From assembly GCA_039989855.1 (NCBI GenBank), contig JBDXGZ010000001.1, forward strand, positions 248,001 through 312,000: 64,000 nucleotides of DNA, written 5' to 3'. Shown here piece after piece: positions 51,447 to 59,509 of this stretch. The notes beneath the pieces were generated by a model. The model saw only the letters and a program-made list of their open reading frames with translations. It searched no databases and was not told the origin of the DNA. Each line of letters starts with the position of its first letter. The first letter of the stretch is position 1. This stretch comes from CALFVT01 sp039989855 (GTDB lineage Bacteria; Pseudomonadota; Alphaproteobacteria; Caulobacterales; Maricaulaceae). The position numbers and the translations under genes are program-made.

Positions 51447-52798
51447 GTCTTTGTTGCGTCTAAATATTCGGATAGGGCGTCCACGGTTGGGGCCATATAA
51501 TAAACCCGTGGAGTCAGTTCCATAATGTCAGAAAGCGCTTTTGGCATGTCGATTTTATCATGGATGATACGTTCGACACTATCGGCAAATTTAGCAGGGT
51601 GTGCCGTGGCCACAGTGACCTTGATAAATTCCTCATCAACATCCTTAGAAAAATCCGCTAAAGCCAAATGACCAACAGTCGTATGTGGGCACATTAAGTA
51701 ACCTGTTTCATTAAAGACCTTGCGAAGATGCCGCTCTGTTTCATCATCTGTGAAAGATGCGCCCCAACAAATGGATAGTATATCTTGATAATTGTCATCA
51801 AAAAGCGTGAGAATTCGTGGGAAATTATTCGGGCGTCCGATGTCCATCGCATTTGATAGCGTTGGCACGGATGGACGCGGCCTGTACTCATTACTAGATA
51901 GATAATCGATAAAGGGGTTGTTCACATTGTTACCAATTACAAAGCGGTCAATCGGCGCGCCCATTTTCTTGGCAATAAGACCACCTGTTAGGTTGCCAAG
52001 ATTACCTGATGGAATGGAATAGACGATTTTTTGCGACGGGTAGGCGGCTTTAAGTTGAAGACTCGTCCAAAAATAGTAAAAGCTTTGCGGGATAACGCGG
52101 CCAACATTAATTGAATTTGCTGACATAAGATTATGGCGCTCGGAAAGCTGTGTGTTCGCAAAAGCATCTTTAACAAGTTGCTGACAGTCATCAAAACTGC
52201 CCTCAATGGCTATGGCTCTTACATTGCAGTTTTTACGTCCCATCGTCGTGAGTTGTTGCTCTTGAACTTTGCTCACGCCGCCTTTTGGGAAGAGTATATA
52301 AACATCAATTCCGTCTTGATCGAGGAAACTATCACCAATCGCACCGCCTGTGTCGCCAGACGTGGCGACCAAAATAGTACGCCTTTCTCCAGTCTTTCGC
52401 ATGATGTGACTAGCAGAACGTCCCATAAAACGAGCAGCAAAATCTTTAAAAGCTAAGGTAGGGCCGTGGAAAAGTTCCAACATAAATTCTTGGCGTTGCT
52501 CAACAAGGGCTGTGTCTAAGACATAACCATCTAGGCATTTTAACGGGATGTCGAAGCTGTAAGCATCACGGCAAATAGAGATAAGATCGTCTTTAGTGAA
52601 TCTATCGTCTGTAAAATGAGTCGCTAGTTCTGCGGCGCAATCAGCGAATGACATGGCGCCGAGACGTATTAACTCGGCATCATCAAAATTTGGAATATGC
52701 TCAGGCATCCAAAGACCACCACCCGGAGCGAGACTCGCAAGGAGTGCGTCTGAAAATTGAGCCGTAACAGTTTTATCAAGATGAGAATAATATCGCAT
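51443..52798 (-). CDS. thrC: Threonine synthase
   Basis: A 451-residue PLP enzyme that converts O-phosphohomoserine to threonine. The N-terminal threonine-synthase domain is present (YYSHLD, then GGGLWMPEHIP near 26-36). The PLP lysine is Lys118 in HGPTLAFKDF; TSGDTGGAIGDSF near 145-157 is the phosphate loop and SANSINVGRVIPQ is typical. Length is normal. It is co-directional and overlapping with the P-loop kinase gene downstream. No homoserine kinase or homoserine dehydrogenase lies in the window. Confidence 0.97.
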   Translation of the reverse strand: MRYYSHLDKTVTAQFSDALLASLAPGGGLWMPEHIPNFDDAELIRLGAMSFADCAAELATHFTDDRFTKDDLISICRDAYSFDIPLKCLDGYVLDTALVEQRQEFMLELFHGPTLAFKDFAARFMGRSASHIMRKTGERRTILVATSGDTGGAIGDSFLDQDGIDVYILFPKGGVSKVQEQQLTTMGRKNCNVRAIAIEGSFDDCQQLVKDAFANTQLSERHNLMSANSINVGRVIPQSFYYFWTSLQLKAAYPSQKIVYSIPSGNLGNLTGGLIAKKMGAPIDRFVIGNNVNNPFIDYLSSNEYRPRPSVPTLSNAMDIGRPNNFPRILTLFDDNYQDILSICWGASFTDDETERHLRKVFNETGYLMCPHTTVGHLALADFSKDVDEEFIKVTVATAHPAKFADSVERIIHDKIDMPKALSDIMELTPRVYYMAPTVDALSEYLDATKT

Positions 52799-52814
52799 AA
52801 CGATGGCCTTTAGT

Positions 52815-52837
52815 TTTCACGGGCGTGATACGTGAAA
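52815..52837. repeat. Inverted repeat in the thrC leader
   Basis: TTTCACG (52815-52821) and CGTGAAA (52831-52837) are perfect 7-bp arms 9 bp apart, 17 bp upstream of the thrC start and just after the stop of the XRE-cupin gene. It could be an operator, or a hairpin in the XRE-cupin 3' end. No T tail is present. Confidence 0.3.
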
Positions 52838-52862
52838 TGGTGTGAAAATCAAGCGTGAATGA

Positions 52863-53477
52863 TTATGTTGGTGTCCGTATGGAGCCGACAAGAAGGTTGA
52901 CCATAGTTGCGTGGACGGGTAGATCAGAAATATTGTGTATTTTATGCTCTTTATCGGCTTTATACCTTAAGGTTTCACCAGCTTTTACTTTCCAACTTTC
53001 TCCCTCTACACTGACTTCAACTTCACCCGATAAAATTGTGAGGTTTTCAATCGAGCCGTCAGGGTGAGCAGAGCTTTCAAGTACGCCGTTAGGCTTCGCT
53101 CTAAAATCGTACCACTGAACCCATTGCACCGTATCAATAGAGCCTATTATGCGAAGCTCGCAAAGGCCGTCTTCACTTTTTATGAGAGGCGTATCTTGCA
53201 CTAGACTATGATCTATTAGGGCTGATTGTGTATCATCGGCGCCAAGAACGGCTTCGACACTCGTTCCCAAAGCTTGTGACAATCGTGAGAGGGTGGCAAG
53301 CGTGGGGTTGGTTTCGTTTTTCTCAATTTGTGAAATCATAGACTTTGCAACGCCAGACATTTCCGATAGATCACCTAAAGATAGGCGATCTGTTGTGCGT
53401 AAGCGTAGAATGGTTTTACCAAGTTTTTCACCTAAGGCGTCTGTTTCAGGGCAGGGCGTTCGTTTTTGTCGGGCCAT
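52863..53477 (-). CDS. XRE-family regulator with cupin domain (SutR-like)
   Basis: A 204-residue DNA-binding protein. The N-terminal XRE helix-turn-helix spans about 13-68 (LSLGDLSEMSGVAKSMISQIE, ETNPTLATLSRLSQALG). A C-terminal cupin spans about 125-195 (SIENLTILSGEVEVSV, AGETLRYKADKEHKI). The same architecture is found in E. coli SutR (YdcN), linked to sulfur utilisation, and similarity extends through the HTH (VAKSMISQIEKNETNPT against the SutR equivalent). It is divergent from cysG-cysI-cysH, with a perfect palindrome between the two starts. I infer that it autoregulates and controls the sulfur operon. The effector bound by the cupin is unknown. Confidence 0.85.
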   Translation of the reverse strand: MARQKRTPCPETDALGEKLGKTILRLRTTDRLSLGDLSEMSGVAKSMISQIEKNETNPTLATLSRLSQALGTSVEAVLGADDTQSALIDHSLVQDTPLIKSEDGLCELRIIGSIDTVQWVQWYDFRAKPNGVLESSAHPDGSIENLTILSGEVEVSVEGESWKVKAGETLRYKADKEHKIHNISDLPVHATMVNLLVGSIRTPT

Positions 53478-53533
53478 ATATCACATCAATTTTATAAGAA
53501 AAACCTGTCAAAAGACTGGAATATCGTTCAATC

Positions 53534-53549
53534 GTTCTATATATAGAAC
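53534..53549. promoter_or_regulatory. Perfect 16-bp palindrome between the XRE-cupin gene and cysG
   Basis: GTTCTATATATAGAAC is identical to its own reverse complement. It lies 56 bp from the XRE-cupin start and 50 bp from the cysG start, the position expected of an operator serving both genes. A half-like GTTCAATC precedes it. Confidence 0.65.
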
Positions 53550-53556
53550 AACAAGA

Positions 53557-53570
53557 GAGGGCAAGCCCTC
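53557..53570. repeat. GC-rich inverted repeat upstream of cysG
   Basis: GAGGGC and GCCCTC form perfect 6-bp arms around AA, 29 bp before the cysG start and 7 bp after the 16-bp palindrome. It could form a small hairpin in the cysG leader or be a second protein site. Confidence 0.4.
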
Positions 53571-53599
53571 GTGAATCATAAGAGCAGATAAATCTCGTC

Positions 53600-54994
53600 A
53601 TGCGTTATTTACCGATACATATTGACTTAAAAGGTCAGACGTTGCTTGTTATCGGCGGGCAGGGAGCAGCAGAAGCTAAGCTTCGGACTCTTCTAAAGAC
53701 TGATGGAAATATACGCCTTGTCGCGCCGCATACCTCTGACGAAATTCAACGTTGGATAGATGACGGGCAGATAGAATGGGTGGCACGTGGTTTTAAGCGA
53801 TCTGACCTAAGAAACATACGTCTTGTCTACGCCGCCACAGAAGATGATGCCGTCAACGCAAAGATTGCGGCAATCGCCCAAAAGAAGGGCCTTTTTGTTA
53901 ATGCGGCAGACCAAAAAGAGGCTTGCGACTTTATTACGCCTGCTCTAGTTGATCGTAGCCCTGTAACGGTCTCTATAGGCAGTGAAGGCACATCCCCTGG
54001 TTTAGCGCGCGCAATCAAAGCTGATATGGAAAGCCGCCTGCCTGACGGTCTTGGAAGATTGTCACTTAAAATCAAAAAATTACGAGCAGACGTTAAGCGC
54101 AAATTGCCAAACATTGCGGATCGTCAGCGCTTTTGGGCCGATATTTTATCAGGTCGTGATTTGTCCCATCAAATTCGTTTGAGCCCTGAAGAGATTGAAG
54201 CACGAGTCGAACGTAAACTAGGCGGTTACGAAGACGCTAAAAAAGGTCTTGTTGCTCTTGTTGGCGCAGGGCCGGGAAATCCTGATCTTTTAACTTTTGC
54301 CGCGCGTCAAAGATTGCACGCCGCGGATGTAATCGTTTATGACAGATTAGTCTCGCAAGAGGTTCTTGACCTCGGCAGACGTGAAGCTGACTATATTTAT
54401 GTCGGCAAAGAACCTGGTGGCAAATGCGTACCGCAAAGACGCATTAATGAAATTTTGATTGAACAGGCTCAATTAGGTAAATTCATCGTCCGCCTTAAAA
54501 GTGGCGATCCTTTGATTTTTGGCCGTGCGGATGAAGAAACAGACACGCTACAATCGGCTAATATATCTTTTGAGATCGTTCCTGGTATTACAGCGGCGGC
54601 GGCTGCGGCAGCGTCTATTGGCGTTTCATTAACGGCTCGCGGTAAAAATAAAGCCTTTTCCATTATCACAGGTCATGATGCTAAAGGTTACGCAGAGCAT
54701 GACTGGGCGGCTATGGCTCGCAATGAAGACCGTTTTGCCGTTTATATGGGGGTAGGAGCTTCAGCGCTTATTCAATCCCGTTTGATTGATAATGGCATGT
54801 CAGCAAGCACACCCGTGACGGTCGTTGAAAATGCGTCTCGTCCTAAACAATATGTTGTCGGAACAACTCTTGGCAAATTGGGAAAGACTGTTAAAGCGAC
54901 CCCTATTAAAGGTCCTGCCGTGTTAATGGTTGGCTATGCTGTCAAAGCACAAAAAGATATAGAAATGGATTCATCCAAGGAGGCTGCACAATGA
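53600..54994 (+). CDS. cysG: Siroheme synthase CysG
   Basis: A 464-residue trifunctional CysG. The N-terminal half (about 1-200) is the NAD-dependent precorrin-2 dehydrogenase and ferrochelatase: LLVIGGQGAAEAKL near 15-28 and NAADQKEACDFITPA near 101-115. The C-terminal half (about 214-455) is the SAM-dependent uroporphyrinogen III methyltransferase: LVGAGPGNPDLLTFAA, DRLVS, KSGDPLIFGRA and GITAAAAAAA. It supplies the siroheme needed by the CysI reductase encoded two genes downstream. It overlaps the DUF2849 gene by 4 bp. Confidence 0.97.
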   Translation: MRYLPIHIDLKGQTLLVIGGQGAAEAKLRTLLKTDGNIRLVAPHTSDEIQRWIDDGQIEWVARGFKRSDLRNIRLVYAATEDDAVNAKIAAIAQKKGLFVNAADQKEACDFITPALVDRSPVTVSIGSEGTSPGLARAIKADMESRLPDGLGRLSLKIKKLRADVKRKLPNIADRQRFWADILSGRDLSHQIRLSPEEIEARVERKLGGYEDAKKGLVALVGAGPGNPDLLTFAARQRLHAADVIVYDRLVSQEVLDLGRREADYIYVGKEPGGKCVPQRRINEILIEQAQLGKFIVRLKSGDPLIFGRADEETDTLQSANISFEIVPGITAAAAAAASIGVSLTARGKNKAFSIITGHDAKGYAEHDWAAMARNEDRFAVYMGVGASALIQSRLIDNGMSASTPVTVVENASRPKQYVVGTTLGKLGKTVKATPIKGPAVLMVGYAVKAQKDIEMDSSKEAAQ

Positions 54995-55308
54995 GCGCCA
55001 AGCATAAAGGAAAAGGACCACAAGCCCTTACCGCCAATGAACTCCGTGAGGGATTTGTCGTGTGGCTAACCAAAGGCTTTGAATGGTCGTTGGATTTCAA
55101 GGATGCTCTGCTAACAGAGAATTCTGACTTGATTGAAAAAATGCGCTCATTTGGAGACTCGCAAGAACATGATAATATAATTGTTGGAGTTTATTTTATT
55201 GATGTCGATTCAGAGAGTGGATTACCTGTCCGTTACCGCGAGAAATTTCGTGTGTCAGGGCCGACTTATGATCCCGAACAAAAATTTAAAAATACGACAA
55301 AGGGCTAA
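54991..55308 (+). CDS. DUF2849 family protein of the sulfite reductase operon
   Basis: A 105-residue DUF2849 protein. Visible family features are LREGFVVWLT near the start and the central acidic part, ending in YREKFRVSGPTYD. No catalytic residues or membrane segments can be seen. DUF2849 genes are found almost only between cysG and cysI in Alphaproteobacteria, as here, which suggests a helper role in sulfite reduction or its electron supply. It overlaps cysG by 4 bp and lies 2 bp before cysI. Confidence 0.88.
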   Translation: MSAKHKGKGPQALTANELREGFVVWLTKGFEWSLDFKDALLTENSDLIEKMRSFGDSQEHDNIIVGVYFIDVDSESGLPVRYREKFRVSGPTYDPEQKFKNTTKG

Positions 55309-55310
55309 GC

Positions 55311-56966
55311 ATGTACCGTTATGATGAATTCGACCGTGAGGTTGTGCAAAGCCGCGTCAATCAATTTCGTGGTCAAGTCGATCGCCGCCTTAAAGGGGCT
55401 ATAACTGAGGATCAGTTCAAGCCTTTACGCCTGCAAAATGGTCTCTACCTGCAACTCCATGCCTATATGTTGCGAGTTGCCGTTCCTTACGGGACGCTCA
55501 ATAGTGACCAGTTCCGTCAACTTGCTATGATTGCTGATAAATATGATCGTGGATATGGGCATGTAACGACCCGCCAAAACATTCAGTTTAACTGGCCCGA
55601 ATTAACAGACGTTCCAGATATCTTGCAAGACTTAGCAGACGTGCAAATGCATTGCTTTCAAACCTCTGGAAATTGTATCCGTAACGTCACATCTGATCCC
55701 TATGCAGGTGCTGCAGGGGATGAGATTGAAGACCCACGCCCAACTGCCGAGCTATTACGGCAATGGTCGACCATGCATCCTGAATTTGCTTTCTTACCCC
55801 GCAAGTTTAAAATTGCTGTGGTGGCGTCTCCTAATGACCGTGCCGTTATTAAAGCGCATGATATCGGTATTGAGATTAAAGCTAATGAGGCGGGTGAAAC
55901 GGGCTTTCACATTATTGTCGGGGGCGGCTTAGGCCGAACGCCGATTATCGGACAAACGCTTCATCCATTCTTACCACGCGAAGAATTATTGCCTTATCTT
56001 GAAGCCGTGATGCGAGTTTATAACCGTTACGGACGTCGAGATAATAAATATAAAGCGCGGATTAAAATCCTTGTGAAAGAAACGGGCATTGATACGTTCC
56101 GTGACCAAGTTGAAGCGGAATACGCCACGCTAACACCATCTGATATTGCCGTCTCTCAAGATGAGGTAGACCGCATTACGGCCTATTTTAATCCTCCTAA
56201 ATTTGAAGACTTACCACAAACTTCAAAGACTCTGACAAAGCACATCTCTGAAGATACAGACTTTGCTGATTGGGTTGAAATTAATATCACGCCGCACAAA
56301 GCCCAAGGCTATTCGATTGTGAATATATCGCTCAAGCCGTTGGATAAAGCCCCTGGAGACATTACATCTGATCAGATGCGAGCCGTGGCTGGATTTGCGG
56401 ATCAATATAGTTTGGGTGAGTTGCGAACAACCCATTCGCAAAATATCGTTTTGCCTCATGTGAAACAAGATGATTTATATGCGCTTTATAACGCGCTTAA
56501 AGCGGAAAAATTGCATGATGCTAATATCGGTTTGATTTCTGATATTATTTGCTGCCCCGGTATGGATTATTGCGCCCTCGCAACGGCGCGCTCTATTCCT
56601 TTGAGCCTCGCTATAGCGCAACGCTTTAAAGAGCCAACGCGACAAAAAACTATCGGTGAAATGCAAATCAAAATTTCAGGCTGCATTAATGCCTGTGGGC
56701 ATCACCATGTTGGCCATATTGGGATCTTGGGGCTTGAGAAGGCAGGTGTGGAATTTTACCAAGTTAAGCTCGGCGGTGATGCAACCGAGACAGCCGCTGT
56801 TGGCGATATAACGGGGCCAGGTTTCTCTCAAGAAGAACTTATTGACGGTATTGAACGTATGGTTGAGTTCTACCTTAATCATAAAGAAGACGGCGAGCGG
56901 TTCATTGATAGCTACCGTCGCCTAGGTCTCCCGAAATTTAAAGAGGTACTTTATAATGCCGCATAA
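55311..56966 (+). CDS. cysI: Sulfite reductase, siroheme/4Fe-4S hemoprotein (CysI-type)
   Basis: A 551-residue nitrite/sulfite reductase. It reduces sulfite to sulfide by six electrons. Two ferredoxin-like and siroheme half-domain repeats are seen: GHVTTRQNIQF near 83-93 and the matching GELRTTHSQNIVLP near 369-382. The 4Fe-4S/siroheme cysteines are Cys415, Cys421 (CCPGMDYC), Cys458 and Cys462 (SGCINACGHH). Assimilatory nitrite reductase is an alternative by fold, but the cysG and cysH neighbours favour sulfite. No flavoprotein (CysJ) gene is nearby, so the electron donor is probably ferredoxin or another reductase. It overlaps cysH by 11 bp. Confidence 0.94.
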   Translation: MYRYDEFDREVVQSRVNQFRGQVDRRLKGAITEDQFKPLRLQNGLYLQLHAYMLRVAVPYGTLNSDQFRQLAMIADKYDRGYGHVTTRQNIQFNWPELTDVPDILQDLADVQMHCFQTSGNCIRNVTSDPYAGAAGDEIEDPRPTAELLRQWSTMHPEFAFLPRKFKIAVVASPNDRAVIKAHDIGIEIKANEAGETGFHIIVGGGLGRTPIIGQTLHPFLPREELLPYLEAVMRVYNRYGRRDNKYKARIKILVKETGIDTFRDQVEAEYATLTPSDIAVSQDEVDRITAYFNPPKFEDLPQTSKTLTKHISEDTDFADWVEINITPHKAQGYSIVNISLKPLDKAPGDITSDQMRAVAGFADQYSLGELRTTHSQNIVLPHVKQDDLYALYNALKAEKLHDANIGLISDIICCPGMDYCALATARSIPLSLAIAQRFKEPTRQKTIGEMQIKISGCINACGHHHVGHIGILGLEKAGVEFYQVKLGGDATETAAVGDITGPGFSQEELIDGIERMVEFYLNHKEDGERFIDSYRRLGLPKFKEVLYNAA

Positions 56967-58140
56967 TACACTCATTAAAGACGGCCACGCCGAGCCTGCG
57001 GACGCTTATGAAAACCTTCCGAATGTCGAAGCATTTTTAGCCTCTAATCAGGGTGAGAAACTGCACCTATCAAATGATGCCGATCTGACAAAAATTGAGT
57101 TACAATTGCCAAATATTAAAGTCATTTCTGTAGAGTTTCCAAACTTTGCAGATGGACGCGGCTTTTCTATCGCACGGGAACTGCGAAAGAAATACGGCTA
57201 TAAAGGTTTACTCATCGCAGACGGACCACTGATTCCTGATCAATATGTTTTTGCTCTACAATGCGGCTTCGATGCCGTTAAAGTGGATGAAGAAACTTAT
57301 GGTCCTCAGTCAGAGAGTGATTGGTTCGAGGCTATGGATGCCTTTAAGCTCACATATCAACGCGGCTATGCCATGAAGAACGGCCCCGAAGTGAACGTGT
57401 TTGATGCGCGGCGTACATCGGTTCATGCTGATAAGAAAAACGATCCATATTTTGGATTGTCAGCGGAGCAAACGATAAGGCGAGCGATTAAAGAGTTTGG
57501 CGACAAGTTAGTATTGGCGTCGTCTATGGGCGCAGACTCAGCGGTGCTTTTGCACTTGACGGCTCAGGTTGATAAGGATGTGCCAATTATCTTCTTGGAC
57601 ACGTATAAACATTTCCGAGAAACACTCCATTATCGTGATATGCTAATTGAAGATTTAGGTCTGACGAATTTTCAAAATATCACACCAGATGAGACGCACC
57701 TAAAGACGCAAGATTTAGAGGGAAACCTTTATCAAACGCAGCCCGATCAGTGTTGTGAAATTCGCAAAGTCCTTCCGCTTGCAGGCGCTTTAGGTAAATA
57801 TGAAGCCCGCATTACAGGCCGTAAACGCTACCAGACACCCGATCGCCGCGACATGCCTATCTATGAAGTCGGCAGCAATATGATAAAAATTAATCCCTTG
57901 GCATATTGGACAGCGAAAGATGTTAGCGCTTATATGCGTAAGCATGACCTCGCATCGCATCCGATGCTATCTCTTGGCTTCTTATCCATCGGTTGCCAGC
58001 CTTGTACAACCCGAGTGGCCGATGGTGAAGACCCTCGCGCAGGTCGGTGGAGACATTTCGATAAGAATGAATGCGGCATTCACTATATTGATGGACGCTG
58101 GCAAAAGGTCGATGCGAAAAGAACCTTTGAGACTTTTTAA
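56956..58140 (+). CDS. cysH: DUF934-APS reductase fusion (CysH)
   Basis: A 394-residue fusion. The N-terminal part (about 25-140) is a DUF934 domain, recognised from FADGRGFSIARELR near 64-77 and ADGPLIPDQ near 88-96. The C-terminal part (about 165-394) is the PAPS/APS reductase: LASSMGADSAVLLH near 187-200, FLDTYKHF, and TGRKRYQTPDR near 287-297. Cysteine pairs Cys266-Cys267 and Cys347/Cys350 form the [4Fe-4S] site that marks the APS-reducing type, and Cys373 in NECGIH is the catalytic thiol. DUF934 is usually a separate gene. It makes sulfite for CysI. It overlaps cysI by 11 bp and converges on hisIE. Confidence 0.94.
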   Translation: MPHNTLIKDGHAEPADAYENLPNVEAFLASNQGEKLHLSNDADLTKIELQLPNIKVISVEFPNFADGRGFSIARELRKKYGYKGLLIADGPLIPDQYVFALQCGFDAVKVDEETYGPQSESDWFEAMDAFKLTYQRGYAMKNGPEVNVFDARRTSVHADKKNDPYFGLSAEQTIRRAIKEFGDKLVLASSMGADSAVLLHLTAQVDKDVPIIFLDTYKHFRETLHYRDMLIEDLGLTNFQNITPDETHLKTQDLEGNLYQTQPDQCCEIRKVLPLAGALGKYEARITGRKRYQTPDRRDMPIYEVGSNMIKINPLAYWTAKDVSAYMRKHDLASHPMLSLGFLSIGCQPCTTRVADGEDPRAGRWRHFDKNECGIHYIDGRWQKVDAKRTFETF

Positions 58141-58151
58141 TGAGTTGAACT

Positions 58152-58745
58152 TTATTTGTGACGCTCTCTGAGAGTTGCAACCACGTTATCCAAGCCAACA
58201 CCCTTCGCCCTAAGCAACACAAGCAAGTGGTACAAAAGATCGGCGGCTTCGCTCGTAAGCTTATCGTCTGTTTCCGCAACAGCGGCGAGGGCAGTTTCGA
58301 CCCCTTCTTCACCGACTTTTTGCGCCGCGCGTTGAAGTGGGCCTTGTAGAAGTTGAGCCGTATATGAACTCTCTGGATCAGCCGTTTTACGAGCTTCGAT
58401 TAAACTCTCAAGGTATGAGAGAAACCCAACGCCTGTGGATTGATGATCTTGAAAACAGGACTCTGTACCTTCGTGGCAGGTGGGGCCAATTGGATTAGCT
58501 TGTACAAGTACCGTGTCCTTATCGCAATCAATGCTATGAGAAATATAATTTAAATAATTTCCGCTAGTCCCACCTTTAACCCATAATTCTTTGCGAGAAC
58601 GGCTATAGAAAGTCACCTTGCCCGTTTCTAATGTCTGCGCAAAGCTTTCAGCATTCATATAACCAAGCATTAGAATTTTTTCAGTCTTAGAATTTTGGAT
58701 AATAGCAGGAACAAGCCCACCTCCTTTTTCAAAATCTATAGTCAT
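58152..58745 (-). CDS. hisI: Bifunctional phosphoribosyl-AMP cyclohydrolase / phosphoribosyl-ATP pyrophosphatase
   Basis: A 197-residue HisIE fusion for the second and third steps of histidine synthesis. The N-terminal HisI domain (about 1-105) has MLGYMNAESF, YSRSRKELWVKG and the zinc cysteines in DCDKDTV and GPTCH. The C-terminal HisE domain (about 108-197) has SYTAQLL, KVGEEGVETALAA and LLYHLLVLL. In most Alphaproteobacteria hisI and hisE are separate genes; the fused form is usual in enterics and Bacteroidetes. It is the last gene of the his operon and overlaps hisF by 4 bp. Confidence 0.97.
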   Translation of the reverse strand: MTIDFEKGGGLVPAIIQNSKTEKILMLGYMNAESFAQTLETGKVTFYSRSRKELWVKGGTSGNYLNYISHSIDCDKDTVLVQANPIGPTCHEGTESCFQDHQSTGVGFLSYLESLIEARKTADPESSYTAQLLQGPLQRAAQKVGEEGVETALAAVAETDDKLTSEAADLLYHLLVLLRAKGVGLDNVVATLRERHK

Positions 58746-59509
58746 AGTCTTACCTCAATACCCTGTTTTTTTAGGGAGGATTTTAAATCTGGAATAGCGA
58801 TGATGGATTTGTGAAACACGCTGGCCGCTAAAGCTCCGTCCACATTCGCTTGTTTAAATACATCAGCGAAATGCGACATCTCTCCCGCCCCGCCCGATGC
58901 AATAAGTGGCACAGAGCAAACGGCTCTAACTGCTTCTAATTGGCGGAGGTCATAGCCCTTGCGGACACCGTCTTGGTTCATACAGTTGAGAACAATTTCA
59001 CCTGCGCCGCGTTCAATTACATCTTGCACCCAAGCGACCGTTCCTCGTCCTGTTTCGCGCATTTTGTCGGGATCGCCTGTATGAGAGCGTACGCGGTAAG
59101 TCCCATTTTCTTCAAATGTATCAACACCAACGACAACACATTGTCGCCCAAACGCATCATTAAGCTCATTAACCAAATCAGGCCTTAGGAGTGCGGGAGA
59201 GTTGATAGATATTTTATCAGCACCAGCAGAAAGTCGTGCACCTGCGGCCTCGACGCTATCAATACCACCAGCTACACAAAAGGGAATATCAATGGCACGT
59301 GAGACAGCCTGTATCCACTCAGGGCTAATTCTGCGCTTATCCGTAGACGCCGTAATATCGTAAAAAACTAATTCATCAGCTCCTTCATCGCGGTAACGTA
59401 GGGCGAGATCAAGAATGCTCCCGACGTCGATATGATTACGAAACTGAACGCCTTTAACCACGCGGCCGTCACGCACATCAAGGCAGGGTATGATGCGCCG
59501 TGCTAACAT
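58742..59509 (-). CDS. hisF: Imidazole glycerol phosphate synthase, cyclase subunit HisF
   Basis: A 255-residue TIM-barrel cyclase. It uses ammonia from HisH to make imidazole glycerol phosphate and AICAR. The catalytic aspartates are in IIPCLDVRDGRVVKG (Asp11) and VVGVDTFEENG (near 131). FCVAGGIDS and ASGGAGEMSHF are the phosphate loops. Length is normal. It overlaps hisIE by 4 bp and hisA by 7 bp. Confidence 0.98.
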   Translation of the reverse strand: MLARRIIPCLDVRDGRVVKGVQFRNHIDVGSILDLALRYRDEGADELVFYDITASTDKRRISPEWIQAVSRAIDIPFCVAGGIDSVEAAGARLSAGADKISINSPALLRPDLVNELNDAFGRQCVVVGVDTFEENGTYRVRSHTGDPDKMRETGRGTVAWVQDVIERGAGEIVLNCMNQDGVRKGYDLRQLEAVRAVCSVPLIASGGAGEMSHFADVFKQANVDGALAASVFHKSIIAIPDLKSSLKKQGIEVRL

